DNA of 35,397 bases from Gnetum montanum. Lineage: Eukaryota > Streptophyta > Gnetopsida > Gnetales > Gnetaceae. The position numbers were made by a program, and so were the translations under genes. Location of the stretch: positions 220,718 through 256,114 of the forward strand of contig MNCI01021031.1 of NCBI GenBank assembly GCA_015680685.1, in the 5' to 3' direction. This document shows, piece by piece, positions 1-9,421 of the stretch. The notes below the pieces were generated by a model that saw only the letters and a program-made list of their open reading frames with translations, searched no databases and was not told the DNA's origin. Position 1 is the stretch's first letter, and each line of letters begins with the position of its first letter.

Positions 1-10
1 ATCCTGCTTG

Positions 11-547
11 TTATTGAAATGGGGGATATCCCCCATAACTAATCGGTTGAGTATGGCAAGGATTAATAAATGGAAAATAAGGATCCTTACATATTGGAAG
101 TTTTGGGACTAGTCTATACTTATCCCCTCGGGGTTCGCACACTTGATTATAATAAGTATAGTGGGGAACTTTATACGATGTAGTTCCTGGATAACTAGTT
201 GACCCACTATGATGTTTGTGACCGTTAGATGGTATGCAAGGATTAGGTTGATGCCTCCCATGGTTGTGTTCATTGGGTTGTATGGTTGTTGGAGTGTGTG
301 ATAATGGCCCTGATGAAATTACATGAGGCGTTGGGTTCGAAGGTAAGGGTGCACCACAGTGTGGAACTTGTGTTGGGTTGGAAGATGCAGTGGCCTTAGA
401 ATTATGTTGTCCCTTCCTATGGCCATGTTTAAAGAAAGGACGCCTTTGATGTTGCTGAGGTTGCTCACTGCTATTGGTAGCAGTAGCACAAGTGTTGTTC
501 GTGGGTTGTTGCGGTGGCACAAACACCTTAGGAACAGTTGGTGGCAT
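11..547 (-). pseudogene. Element A proline/histidine/asparagine-rich gag-pol linker
   Basis: This 178-residue open stretch lies downstream of the zinc-knuckle remnant in element order. It is low complexity, rich in Pro, His, Asn, Ser and Thr, with no recognisable domain. Element C has a similarly placed Pro/His-rich stretch at 30880-31224. It is best read as the spacer between gag and protease rather than a separate gene. The plus-strand frames over the same bases look like shadows of it. Confidence 0.45.
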
Positions 548-745
548 TGTGGAAGGAGGGAAAGGATGAGAATGTTGAAAATTAGGAGGAATATAAGATG
601 CATAAGGTGGTGGTTGTGTTGGAGGTATGGGCTGATAGTATGGTGGAGAATGGTATTGTGGTGAGATAGAGTATGGTGTCCCAAATGGAGAAACAGGATG
701 TTGAACTTGATAACCATTTGGATTCGAAAAATATGAAGGGTGCCT

Positions 746-1057
746 CTAGTCTAAGGGTGGTTTCCCCCACGACTGGGATTGTTGCGACTGTGATCTAACA
801 CAGTATCTCTGTACGAACTCTGGATGTAACGTATTTCCCCAATGCTCATGTATATGTAACAATATTAGGCATTGGCCTTTGGGGTGATCGTATAGGCATA
901 TGTTGCATTCATACGTGGGATTGGCAGTTGAGCACTTATTCCCTTTATTTGTTTTTTCCGAATGCCTACTGTTTTGTCCTGCTTCTTGGGTTGTCAAACC
1001 TCTATCTCCAAAATTGTTGATATACTCTCCACACTTTTGATGCATCCTTTCCAACAT
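746..1057 (-). pseudogene. Element A gag C-terminal remnant with zinc-knuckle-like motif
   Basis: This frame continues the gag region after the stop at 1261, with a frame change. It carries CNICLYDHPKGQC, a Cys-X2-Cys-X3-His-X4-Cys arrangement typical of the nucleocapsid zinc knuckle of Athila-like gag proteins. Element C has the matching segment CKICQYDHPKGCC at about 31370-31410. Such knuckles bind the element RNA. The stretch between 1058 and 1260 is readable as gag in parts of other frames but is broken. Confidence 0.6.
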
Positions 1058-1260
1058 CTGATTGATCTTTGCCTTGGCTTCTTCTAATGATTGTTGTATT
1101 GCAAAGATGATGTTTCCATCTTGAGATTGGTTGATTTCTCCTTTGTATGATCATGGACCTTTGTTGAGTTAATATTTTGGTCCCGTTGATGTTTTTCAAC
1201 ACTCTCCCATCTAGCTAATTCTCCTTCTTCTTTTGCTATGCGCTTAATAAGCTCTTGGAC

Positions 1261-1995
1261 TTAATGGGTTCGTAGGTTATATAGTTGACCTTGGGCATAC
1301 GTTCCTAAGGTCTCTCTTGTTTCATTACGTAGCCCATCAATGATATGATACATTAGCCTTTCCTTGGAAAACCCATGGCCTGGAGAGTTTTTTAACAGTG
1401 CATAATATCTTTCTAAGGCCATGTCCAAGGGTTCATGTTTTGCTTGTTTCCATCCTTGGATTTGTTTCCTCAAGGTTAACACTCTTGCGTAGGTTTGATA
1501 TTTTTCGTTAAAGACTTCTACCATTGTTGACCAGCATCGTATTGAATTTGGTTTTAACGATCTACACCATACTTTAGCCTGGTCAACGAGTGTCATAGGA
1601 AAGAGCTTAAGTTTTTGCCAACTGCTATCAATATTATTCCATGTGCAAGCATCGTAGAAGGCTAGTAAATGTTGATGCGGATCTAAGTCATAGCCTCCTG
1701 AAAATTTAGGAAAGTTTTTTAAATCGAGCCTAGGTAGTCGGCTCTCTTTACGATGCCTATGTAAGATTCGAACAGCCCCTTGTATTTGTGTTAGACTTGT
1801 AGTGGCCAGTGGGGGTTTATCATCATCGGGTAAGTTAGGCTTTCGTGTGTTGGGATGACATTTCTTTCGTTGATGTTTATAAGAAACCCCCACTTCAGAT
1901 TGTGTACTCCAATCTTCATTATCATATAATTCATCAGTTCTCCAATGAATTTCCTCACTAAGTGTGGCATTATTATCATCTTGTAGGAGAGGCAT
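1261..1995 (-). pseudogene. Element A gag, capsid-like part
   Basis: A 244-residue frame with the conserved core of a plant Ty3/Gypsy gag (retrotransposon gag family). It contains FPKFSGGYDLDPHQHLLAFY, then KLFPMTLVDQAKVWCRSL, WSTMVEVFNEKYQTYARV and a terminal segment with HIIDGLRNETRETLGTYAQG. Gag forms the virus-like particle that packages the element RNA. The same blocks occur in element C at about 31800-32350. The frame stops at 1261 with TAA where element C has CAA (LRAHQVQ against LRTH*VQ), a single C-to-T nonsense change. Upstream of the capsid region it lacks the long N-terminal domain seen in B and C and begins with a different, acidic 60-residue lead. Confidence 0.85.
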
Positions 1996-2107
1996 GGTTG
2001 TGAAGTTGTGTGTGAAATTACGTGTGACTTTTAATAATTATTTCTTCTTCTTAAGAGATATATCGTTAATTCCTTTACAGGGACCTTGTATGATATAACT
2101 AGCACTG

Positions 2108-2125
2108 TCCCCGGCAACAGCACCA
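2108..2125 (-). promoter_or_regulatory. Element A primer-binding site (tRNA-Asp type)
   Basis: On the minus strand the bases are TGGTGCTGTTGCCGGGGA, one base inside the LTR end. This matches the complement of the plant tRNA-Asp(GTC) 3' end (TGGCGCCGTTGCCGGGGA) except for two C-to-T changes, both at CpG positions. It primes minus-strand DNA synthesis. Confidence 0.85.
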
Positions 2126-2476
2126 ATGATGAGCGGCAGAGGTACCCCTACGCTCAACCATACGAATACGAGTGTTTCACGTGCAATCTGGTCGAACTCC
2201 GCAGATGACTAGTTGTGGCACCTAGATCGTTAACCTTAGGTTGCAGTTCGCTGTCTTCCCACCTGGACTAGTATTTATCATATGTCACGTATGGTTTAGT
2301 CCAGAGTGAGGTGTATGATGTGTTCCTAATCTAATGCTACTCCTGAAACAATGGAAAATAATATTAAGCTAAGCTAAGCTAGGAGGGAAAGGGTAAGAGA
2401 GTCTAATCTAGCCTAAGTACGATGAGCAACCGATTCCTTGATCAACCGTACACATCTTGGACTTCGTGCATGACTA

Positions 2477-2599
2477 CCACTGGGACTACCAAGCGCAGGT
2501 CCTAGGTACGCCACTGGGATTACCAAGCGCAGATCCCAAATATGCCATTGGGATTACCAAGCACAGATTCTGGCTACGCCACTAGGCTACCAAGTAGTC
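2477..2599. repeat. 34-bp tandem repeat in LTR A, 3.6 copies
   Basis: Units start at 2477, 2511, 2545 and 2579, each opening with CCACTGGGATTACCAAG or a near variant. One or two units of the same motif occur in the LTRs of B and C, so LTR A has expanded it. Confidence 0.85.
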
Positions 2600-3027
2600 A
2601 CACTTAAATGCTCGTAACCAAGTCGTACTCGTTCCGCTTCTAGGAGTTAAGGGTAAGAGACTAATCGCGATGAGCAACCGATTCCTTGACTAGCCGTACA
2701 CATTCGTAAATGCTCGTAATGAAGTCATACTCACACCGCGCTACGAAAGCAATAAATAACATTAAATAAATAAACAAAGTGAATGCTGCAATGATGAAGT
2801 AATCTCAATCTTTATTGCCGGTCATGTGCATGTCCAAGTACAGCACACTCGAATAAAGACACCATACAACTACATTCACCACACTGCGGGCAAACACTGG
2901 AAAAATAAACTAACTCACTGGAAAAATAAACTAACTCTGGAGGGATCAAACTGCCAGAGTCTCGCTACAATCTAACTGGGATGCTGAATAAGGGAGAGCC
3001 GCTTCTTATTTATAGACATTACAGCAG

Positions 3028-3190
3028 ACTACGATATCGCGTACGTGATATCGCAAGGAAGACGCGATATTGCGGGGGGGATGTGATATCGCGATGGATG
3101 CGATATCGTGGGTGTGATGTCCCAGGTGTGATATCACAGCCACTGGGATATCACGGCCGTGATATCACGATAGTGATATCATAGCCAGCA
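3028..3190. repeat. GATATC palindrome array in U3 of LTR A
   Basis: About ten copies of a short palindrome of the form GTGATATCAC or GCGATATCGC, spaced 10-20 bases apart, lie just upstream (in element order) of the TATA box. Shorter arrays of the same motif lie at the same place in the LTRs of element C, the solo LTR and the right-edge LTR. A role as transcription-factor sites is inferred only from the position. Confidence 0.8.
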
Positions 3191-3206
3191 AATTCATGAC
3201 TCATCA

Positions 3207-3681
3207 GAGGGGGAACATCATTTGGTGGGGAACCTATTGAAATCGGTTCACCATCCCCAATTTCGCTTAAAACATGTGGGACGTTATGGGGCCATTTACC
3301 CTTCAAGGATGTATGGTAACTCTCCTGTTGCAAGTCCCATTGACGTTGTGCTTCTGTGGAATGATAGTCCCTTGTGTCATGATCGCATGCAACGTATTCC
3401 ACATATAAAAGTGACATGCTTATTAGTGTGAGAGCACAAAGGAGCATGTTGGGGACTGATCTATCTGGAGGCAACACTATGTTACCCTCCAAGTCTCTCC
3501 AACACAGTTGTTCATCTTGGTGGAGGATAAAGGTGAAATCGGGTACTTACTCATTGTGATGAGTATATACTACCCGAAATTGTTGAGGAACTGGCGGATC
3601 TTGGTTACGTGTATGATGCCACTGACTGTCTCTTGTGTTAGTCCTAGGCGGTGAAGTGCTCTTGTGCGAAGAAAAAGACAT
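3207..3681 (-). pseudogene. Element B gag N-terminal part
   Basis: The frame begins with ATG at 3681 (minus strand) and matches the gag N-terminus of element C segment by segment: VPQQFRVVYTHHNE against VPQQFHLVYAHPDE, then VPDFTFILHQDEQL and WRDLEGNIVLP. A TAA at about 3550 replaces the tyrosine codon of element C (HNE*VP against PDEYVP). The frame ends where element A entered, just before the segment NDVPP shared with C. The function of this N-terminal gag domain is not known to me. Confidence 0.75.
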
Positions 3682-3808
3682 TTTCGTCTTGTTTGGTGTG
3701 CAATTTACCATTGTCTTATCTTTCCTTTGATCAACCCTAAGGGTTTGTTCTAACGTCCCAACGATATGGATGATTTCCTATGTTCTACGTAGAGCACAAA
3801 CAACTACG

Positions 3809-3826
3809 TCCCCGACAACGGTGCCA
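3809..3826 (-). promoter_or_regulatory. Element B primer-binding site (tRNA-Asp type)
   Basis: The minus strand reads TGGCACCGTTGTCGGGGA, two transitions away from the complement of the tRNA-Asp 3' end, with a one-base gap to the LTR. Confidence 0.85.
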
Positions 3827-3827
3827 A

Positions 3828-4911
3828 TGATGAGCGACGAGGTACCCCTACACTCAACCATACGAATACGAGAGTTTCACACGCGATCCGGTTGAACTCC
3901 AAGGACTAAGTGCTTACGTGCCCTAATGGAACACTCAGGGTTAATCAATCGTTGTCTTCCCAAACTTACTTGTATTGTCACGGTTGTATGGTTAAGTAAG
4001 CTTGAGGTACATGATTTTTATAACTTTTATCTTTTAATGTCTTATGCTAATAGGAGAGGAGAGAGAGAGATAACTAAGTGACTAATTTAACTTAATTACT
4101 GATTAACTAGGCTTTAAACTAATCTTAAAACCAGTATCCGTTCTCACTTGCCGTACACATCCTAAACCAACGAAACACTACTGGGATTACCAAACGCTAA
4201 TCGTTACTGGGTTACCAAGTGTTGCACGCATGCTTGAAGTGATCATACTGTGTGTTAATAATAGAAATGTAAAGTGCATAAAATAAAATAAAATAATAAA
4301 ATAAAATAAATGCAGAAGAAAATAAAATAAAGGAAATGAGTAAGAAAAAAAATCTCAAGTGCTGCAAGGATGAATCCAAGAGCTCGTCTTTATTGTCGTA
4401 TACAAGGCGTGCTCAGGTACACAATGCTCGAATAAAGATCTGTCCACACTTAGACCTCCTGCTGTAGGCACTTGGCTAGAGTTTCACTACTTGACTCCTA
4501 AAAGACTTCCTCTTCTGAATTCTTCTTCTAAATTCTTTTTCTTCTTCTTCTTCTTTCTTGACTTCCCCTATTGTGTGCCTGGGCACTGTATTTATAGGCT
4601 TGGGAGCAACTACTCTAATAATTACAAAAAATGCCACTCTAATTTTAGAGAGAAACTACCACTCTAATTTTAGAGAAACTGCCCCTCTAATTTTAGAGAA
4701 ACTAGAGTAACCGCTCTAATAATTATAATAATAACCAATCTAATAATTACAGTAACCACCCTAATAATAACCACTCTAATTATTAGAGTAACCGCTCTAA
4801 TAATTACCACTCTAATTATTAGAGAAACTGCCCTAATAATAACCACTCTAATTATTAAAGTAACCGCTCTAATAATTACCACTCTAATTATTAGAGTAAC
4901 CGCTCTCATCA
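3828..4911 (-). repeat. Element B 5' LTR (about 1084 bp)
   Basis: On the plus strand it runs from TGATGAG at 3828 to CTCATCA ending at 4911. The R/U5 half is clearly related to the LTRs of A and C (ACTCAACCATACGAATACGAG, ACTGGGATTACCAA, CGTACACATCC). A TATA box lies at 4589-4596 on the minus strand. The U3 half is unlike A and C: instead of GATATC palindromes it carries a CTCTAATTATTAGAG array. A run of TTCTTCTTC lies at about 4500-4560. Confidence 0.85.
4615..4911. repeat. CTCTAAT-T-ATTAGAG palindrome array in U3 of LTR B
   Basis: Repeated, imperfect units built on an inverted repeat (CTCTAATTATTAGAG) with linkers such as GTAACCGCTCTAATAATTACC fill the U3 from the TATA box to the LTR end. 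The minus-strand open frame across it (repeating IIRAVTLIIRVV) is a by-product of the repeat and not a gene. Confidence 0.85.
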
Positions 4912-5246
4912 ATTACCATTATGCACATGTGTCCAGGTACATAATGCACTTAAATAAAACTTTATATAACTTATTTAATCTATGTTGTGGGCACTTAGAG
5001 AATAATAATTCTAACTTCTACGATGTGAAACTACAAGAGTTTGGTTAAGGAAATGACCAAACAATACCATAAATGTTGTGGGTCCATGCATTTATATAGG
5101 CAAGCACAAAGACTCTGTAAACATTTATGCGTTGATGTATCAAATGATATGCATATGTGTCAGCAAGATTACATCAACACATACATGTTGATGGGGTTAC
5201 ATCGATGCATATTCGTCGATGTGACTAACTAATTTTATTGTTCATA
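4912..5246 (-). repeat. Element D: LTR fragment interrupted by element B
   Basis: The sequence aligns with the R and U3 parts of the other LTRs. It shows CACATGTGTCCAGGTACA, then ATGC..TTAAATAAA, GTGGGCACTTAGAGAATAATAATTCTAAC, AAACTACAAGAGTTTGGTTAAGG and a TATA-like TTTATATAGGCAAGC at about 5090-5105. It is more diverged than the others. Its U3 (about 5110-5235) holds yet another set of inverted repeats, for example ACATCGA..TCGATGT and CATCAACA..TGTTGATG. The outer end is uncertain. I place it near 5246 because gag-like coding sequence of element E resumes there. Confidence 0.65.
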
Positions 5247-5890
5247 AATGGTGGAAAGAGAACTTTTCAAATTTATTGCTTCAACATGAACTCCATAATT
5301 GGCCAATTTTCAATAGATCTACCATGTTCTTCAAATTACTTAATGCATTTTCTATTCCACCATGTGGCTACTAAACTTTCATGCTTACTCTCAACACTAT
5401 GGATTATAGATTTATTAGTAATTTGATCAACAAAGAAATATTTATTCATAACCCTCAACCAAAATAGAAAAAATAGTAGCCTTAATGTCCCTTGAAAATA
5501 GGAACGTTAACATGAGGAACTTTTAAAGTGGTTCTCAAAATTCTAACAATTCTATTCTTTTTATTCTCTTATACATTAGCATAAATGGAAGGGGACCTTG
5601 GTTCATACCTTTAAGGTTTGGGTTGTTCTCTTCTTAAAACCCTTGGATTACTTCTTCTTCTTAATCCACTCATGGATGTAAAATGATTTTCTTCTTCCAT
5701 AATTTTCACTTCAGGTCATATAAATTCTTCTTCAAAGTCTTGATGTCTATTAGCTATCAACCTTGGAACACCTTATTGCATTTCAACTTCTAAATACTTG
5801 AAAATATCCTTAGGCTCATTAAACTCTTGTGTAGTCTTCATCTTTGGAATCATAACTTTAGCAAGTTTATACTTAAGTTCTCAAACTAAC
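5247..5890 (-). pseudogene. Element E: gag remnant of an older Ty3/Gypsy-like element
   Basis: On the minus strand a frame broken by several stops can be followed. From 5890 it reads LAKVMIPKMKTTQEFNEPKD, then PRLIANRHQDFEEEF and LRRRSNPRVLRREQPKP, with VPHVNVPIFKGH further on. Near 5250-5400 comes ATWWNRK...EEHGRSIENWPIMEFML...LFPP. A double Trp followed by W..M...L...F.P is the typical end of the retrotransposon gag domain. Five or more stops lie in the path, so this is an old relic. The assignment rests on this motif pattern only. Confidence 0.45.
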
Positions 5891-7335
5891 AAATGTAATA
5901 CCCACAAACAAATATTCAAAGTTGTGCAAAATTATAAAATACCCATAATAATATTTATTTAACTCAAGCTTAGTAATATTATGATTTAGCATAAAATCAT
6001 AAATTTAAAAATATTCACTTCAAACCCTAGCCTTTTTAAGCAATTAAGTGTTCAATTATTGGAAAACCAATATGATCCAATGAAGATCAATTCACATTCT
6101 TACCAATTTTTATCAATTCAAATTGTAATATGTACAAAGCGTATTAAATTCTTCACAATAAGATGTAGATGCTTCCATATCCAATGTTTTGATGTTAATA
6201 TGGTGAGGATCTAGACCCTACAAGATCCCAAAAGGTCTAATTCCATGTACTTCCAAGCTGTATTAACTTGGAGAAAGCACGAATGCAAAGAAATGGACTA
6301 TTTATCTCTTAATTATATTGATCTCAATTAAGAAATATAACAACAACAAGAAGCAAAGCTCAACTCACAAGCAACCCAAGGACCTGGAGGCAAACACATG
6401 TCCTTAACTCTCACTCCTATCTGGCTCACAATGGAGCTCACAAGACTCATGCACTCAAGAAGACAAGACGATCCTCATAGGAGATTCTTTTACCTCTTCC
6501 TATGCTACTTTCTCCCTCAAGTACCTCTCTATTTTGTCTATTCTTTCATGTCTCAAATTTAGGTCCCTACCTTCCAATTTATAGTTTTTTGGTTAAGCTT
6601 TCATCTTCCCATGGTGTCTTTTTAGATTCCTTGATGCCTAATTCAAATTTTCCTAATTGTCTATGTCATTTAAGACATCTTTAGAATAAGTTAAATTCAT
6701 CACTGCCAAGATGTTTGAGAATGTCAAGATGTTTCCAATTAAGATGTCTTTGCTACTTTGATCAAGATGTTTCAAGCCTTGAAGATGTTTGACTAGCAAA
6801 CCCCCAGAAACTCCAAGTTGCATTTGACATTTGCTTTTTAAGACTCCCTTGACTTCGACATTGTCATGCATTGCTCAAAACATCTCGAAAACATTCTCAA
6901 ACACAAGACACATAAAAAACACAGACACATATGACAAAGTATATTGGAGTTAAGATGATGTCCTCATCACTTGAGGCTAGTAGCACCAATGTGACCTATC
7001 ATAAAAATGTACGAAACCCAAGGCCACCTAGTAACCCCAATATAATGCATTAGGAGTGAGGAGTGTTGTGATAATTTTGTAAAGAGCATTCGCATATACA
7101 AGTGGCATGATCCATAATCCGTGTAAAATGCACAGCAAAGTTTGAAAAACAAGAAAAAAGGGGGAAAAAAAAAACAAACAAACCATTTGGAAATAGCTGC
7201 GCAGTTGCTAGCTCACAATGCTATGCACCGGAAGAGCGCAAGTCAGGGACGGTCTTTGCAGGATTTTTCGATGAGAGATCAAAAGGCAGGAACATCACTT
7301 GTTGCAAATTTGCTTTGTCAAAGGTGTCTACAACA
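5891..7335. other. AT-rich spacer without a recognised gene
   Basis: I see no credible coding region. Several short open frames lack family motifs. Between about 6690 and 6800 the phrase AAGATGTTT or AAGATGTCT recurs six or seven times, a degenerate simple repeat. Part of it may be internal or LTR sequence of an old retroelement, but no ends, primer site or polypurine tract were found. Confidence 0.5.
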
Positions 7336-7791
7336 ATGAATTTCAAGTGCAAGGACAGGGCAATGTGGGAGAAACATCTATCAAATTACTATCGCACAAT
7401 TCAGTCTCTGGCCAATCCAAAACTGGTGGAGCTTGACAAATTCTAGAGAGTTGAACTTCCGCAATCGATTCCGAACAGAAGTCCCAACCCACATATAAGC
7501 AAACAGAAGCTCAATGGTGTCATGCAGTGGAAGCTTACCAGGGGTAAATGGAGGTTAGGTTTCTTCCACTCTTAAAGAAAGGCCGTTTTGAGTGTTAGTA
7601 ATGCGGGCAATTTTTAACGGACACAAAACTAGCATTTATGTTAAAGATAATGCCACTAAAAGAAGGATTTTTGGAAATTTTGTGGGTCTTGCACACACTA
7701 AATCACTGCTTCATTGAAGGGACTTAGCCCAGGGGGGTCTAAATACATTTGAATGCAAAGTCGTGCAAACTAGTCAACTGGCAAAAGGCCC

Positions 7792-7865
7792 GTGCTTGTG
7801 TTCATAAATCTATTGAAAGGATGATTTGCCAGTGCTTGTGTTCATAAATCTATTGAAAGGATGAT
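7792..7865. repeat. 40-bp tandem duplication in pseudogene intron
   Basis: The 34-base phrase beginning GTGCTTGTGTTCATAAATCT occurs at 7792-7825 and again at 7832-7865 with no mismatch seen. Confidence 0.9.
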
Positions 7866-8205
7866 AGAGAACATCTTGTGGGATTTAGCAAAGCAAGTTA
7901 GGTTCTTAGAATTTTGTGGGTTCATTCACAAAATGGGTTACTCTGAATCTTTCGTGGCTTTGTTTGTTGGTTTTTTATTTTAATTTTTTGTCATGTAGGC
8001 CAAGGTTGATGAGCTTTGTGGCATCTCTGGGCGAGGAAGAGGTGAAATCAGTTTCTGAGAGCGCATTTGCTGCCATTCCAGACCTGAAAGGCACTGAATG
8101 CCCTTTATGTGTTAAAAGGAGTGGACCCTGCAACTGTTTTTTGCGCTTATTGCGGCTTTTGCTCCTGATGTTGCACCCTTCATGTCTGATGAGGCTTTTA
8201 TTGTG

Positions 8206-8240
8206 TTATTTTATTTTATTTTATTTTATTTTATTTTATT
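8206..8240. repeat. (TTATT)n microsatellite
   Basis: Seven uninterrupted TTATT units directly follow the MSDEA block of the pseudogene. Confidence 0.95.
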
Positions 8241-8335
8241 CCAGTTCAACTTTATTTCAGTTCTTTTACTTTCATTTGTGTGTCACCTTTCAGCTGTCCT
8301 GTTTTCAGGCAATGGAACCAGCACTGGGTGGGTCC

Positions 8336-9421
8336 TGTTATTTTATTTTGTTTTTCTTTTGTTTTCCAAAAATGTTTGTGCTTGTTTGTACTCAACATTT
8401 TAGTTTGCTATTTATTGGTTAGAAGCATTTTGCAGCATTCAGGAAGATTTGAATTTAACGTTGTCTGAGATTTGCAATTTATTTGTTGTAAAATCTACTT
8501 TTGATCTTTAGGGAGACAGGGTCCTAGTATCCAACAATAGTAAATGTAATGTTGGATCTATGCTCAGAGCTAATTAATTTTTTTGGTCCATTAAAAATTT
8601 TGTTTTTATGTCTTGCATTTTTTACAAATAATTATGTATAATTGAGAAATTGAATAGTCAGAATCTTCCAGTAGTCATAAATTCTGAAACCCCTTTTGTC
8701 CGGTACTTGTGAATCTATAGTTGATTCACTAAAATTTCAATTTCTAGATGAAGGCTGCTATGAGCCATTGATGATTACACACTGCATAATACTGAAAACT
8801 GAGTTTTTATTTATGTCCACTAAGAAGGTTGATATGAGCTATTGATGATTACATACTACAGAAAACAGAATTTTTATTAATATTCACTAAGACCCTCTAG
8901 ATCTGTTGGACCAGTTTCGTAATTCCTTTTACAAATTTTTTTTGGTTTTTATTTATTTAGTTATTTTATTTTTTGCTGATACTTGATAGACATGGATATT
9001 TTACAGTAGGGGAAGATTCATTCACTAGCCATGAAATCCAAAATAAATTATTCCATCAAAATTACTGAGCAGCAATTATCTTTGGTGGGCATGGAAAGGA
9101 AATGTACACATCTATCAAGGAAATTGGGTTATTTAGTGGGCTTTTATATATTAGAGGACATTAAACATAAATGAGTTATTACAATTGCAAATATGATTGA
9201 TTTGTTCAGAAGGTTACCAAAAACACTAGTAATTTTCTTAATGATGCTTTCAAAACTCAAAGCATGAAATAAATCCAGAGAATCCATGAATTTCAGTTTC
9301 AGTTTAATATCTTTGTTTATCAATGATTACATTATTGTTGTTGGGTGATCATGTTAAAGTCAATGCATGGAAGTTATACAGAGAGGTCAAGCACTGTTAT
9401 CCATTCATTCATTCACAAGAC
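8336..9421. other. AT-rich spacer with one tandem duplication
   Basis: No gene seen. The segment opening GAAGGCTGCTATGAGC at 8749 is repeated at 8824 (GAAGGTTGATATGAGC), each copy about 70 bases, through CACTAAG at about 8891. The open frames here overlap low-complexity T-rich sequence and look non-coding. Confidence 0.5.

Larger units (their letters stand above)
1..3206 (-). mobile_element. Element A: Ty3/Gypsy retrotransposon, 5' part (LTR, primer site, gag)
   Basis: Read on the minus strand, an LTR (3206 to 2127) is followed by a tRNA-Asp-type primer site (2125 to 2108), a leader of about 110 bases and a gag frame starting at 1995. The rest of the element lies beyond the left window edge. 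The gag and primer site resemble plant Athila/Tat-type Ty3/Gypsy elements. The LTR end at 3206 abuts the gag of element B, so A inserted into B. The five bases after the LTR (GAGGG, 3207-3211) would be one half of the target duplication; the other half is outside the window. The element is decayed, with a nonsense codon and frameshifts in gag. Confidence 0.85.
2127..3206 (-). repeat. Element A 5' LTR (about 1080 bp)
   Basis: Bounded on the plus strand by TGATGAG at 2127 and ACTCATCA ending at 3206, the same termini as the other LTRs here. In element order it holds a U3 with a GATATC palindrome array (3190 to 3028), a TATA box (minus-strand TATAAATA, 3014-3007), and an R/U5 part with an AATAAA-type signal near the CTTTATT at about 2810. 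The R/U5 part contains a 34-bp tandem repeat and a second, partly duplicated segment containing GATGAGCAACCGATTCCTTG at about 2420-2440 and 2668-2688. Confidence 0.85.
3207..4911 (-). mobile_element. Element B: Ty3/Gypsy retrotransposon interrupted by element A
   Basis: In minus-strand order there is an LTR (4911 to 3828), a tRNA-Asp-type primer site (3826 to 3809), a leader and the gag N-terminus (3681 to 3207), cut off at the LTR of element A. The remainder must lie left of the window, beyond the other end of A. The LTR termini match those of A and C. The bases after the outer LTR end (ATTAC, 4912-4916) would be half of its target duplication. The sequence beyond it is again LTR-like (element D), so B itself sits inside an older LTR. 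Confidence 0.82.
7336..8335 (+). pseudogene. Broken copy of a conserved plant protein of unknown function (WKLTRGK/HhH-like family)
   Basis: Three exon-like blocks can be joined. Block 1 (7336-7553) starts MNFKCKDRAMWEKHLSNYYR and ends MQWKLTRGKWR. Its donor GT at 7554 splits an Arg codon that is completed by the acceptor at 7998. Block 2 (from 7999) reads PRLMSFVASLGEEEVKSVS, then, after frameshifts, ALNALYVLKGVDPAT and ALIAAFAPDVAPFMSDEA. Block 3 follows TTTCAG at about 8303-8308 and reads AMEPALGGS. From memory, a widespread eukaryotic family has the same order: LMxWKLTRGKFRPRL, a helix-hairpin-helix-like LKGVGPATA, then PFMSDEAM. Breaks are TAG at 7444-7446 (expected Tyr), frameshifts in block 2 and loss of the C-terminus. 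Both splice sites of intron 1 are preserved, so it arose by DNA duplication, not by retrocopying. Confidence 0.65.

Noticed and set aside
359-664. Plus-strand frame rich in Arg and Trp
   Set aside because: It is the opposite strand of the Pro/His-rich gag linker of element A. No known domain.
3028-3190. Possible CRISPR-like array of short repeats
   Set aside because: The repeats are 10-base palindromes with irregular spacing inside an LTR of a plant genome. There are no spacers of constant length and no cas genes.
4670-4912. Minus-strand frame encoding a repeating IIRAVTLIIRVV peptide
   Set aside because: It is a translation of the palindrome array in the U3 of LTR B. The regular repeat keeps the frame open; it is not a gene.
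7916-8422. Long frame with many Leu, Phe and Tyr as a membrane protein
   Set aside because: Its first part is block 2 of the pseudogene. The rest is translation of the (TTATT)n microsatellite and T-rich intron.
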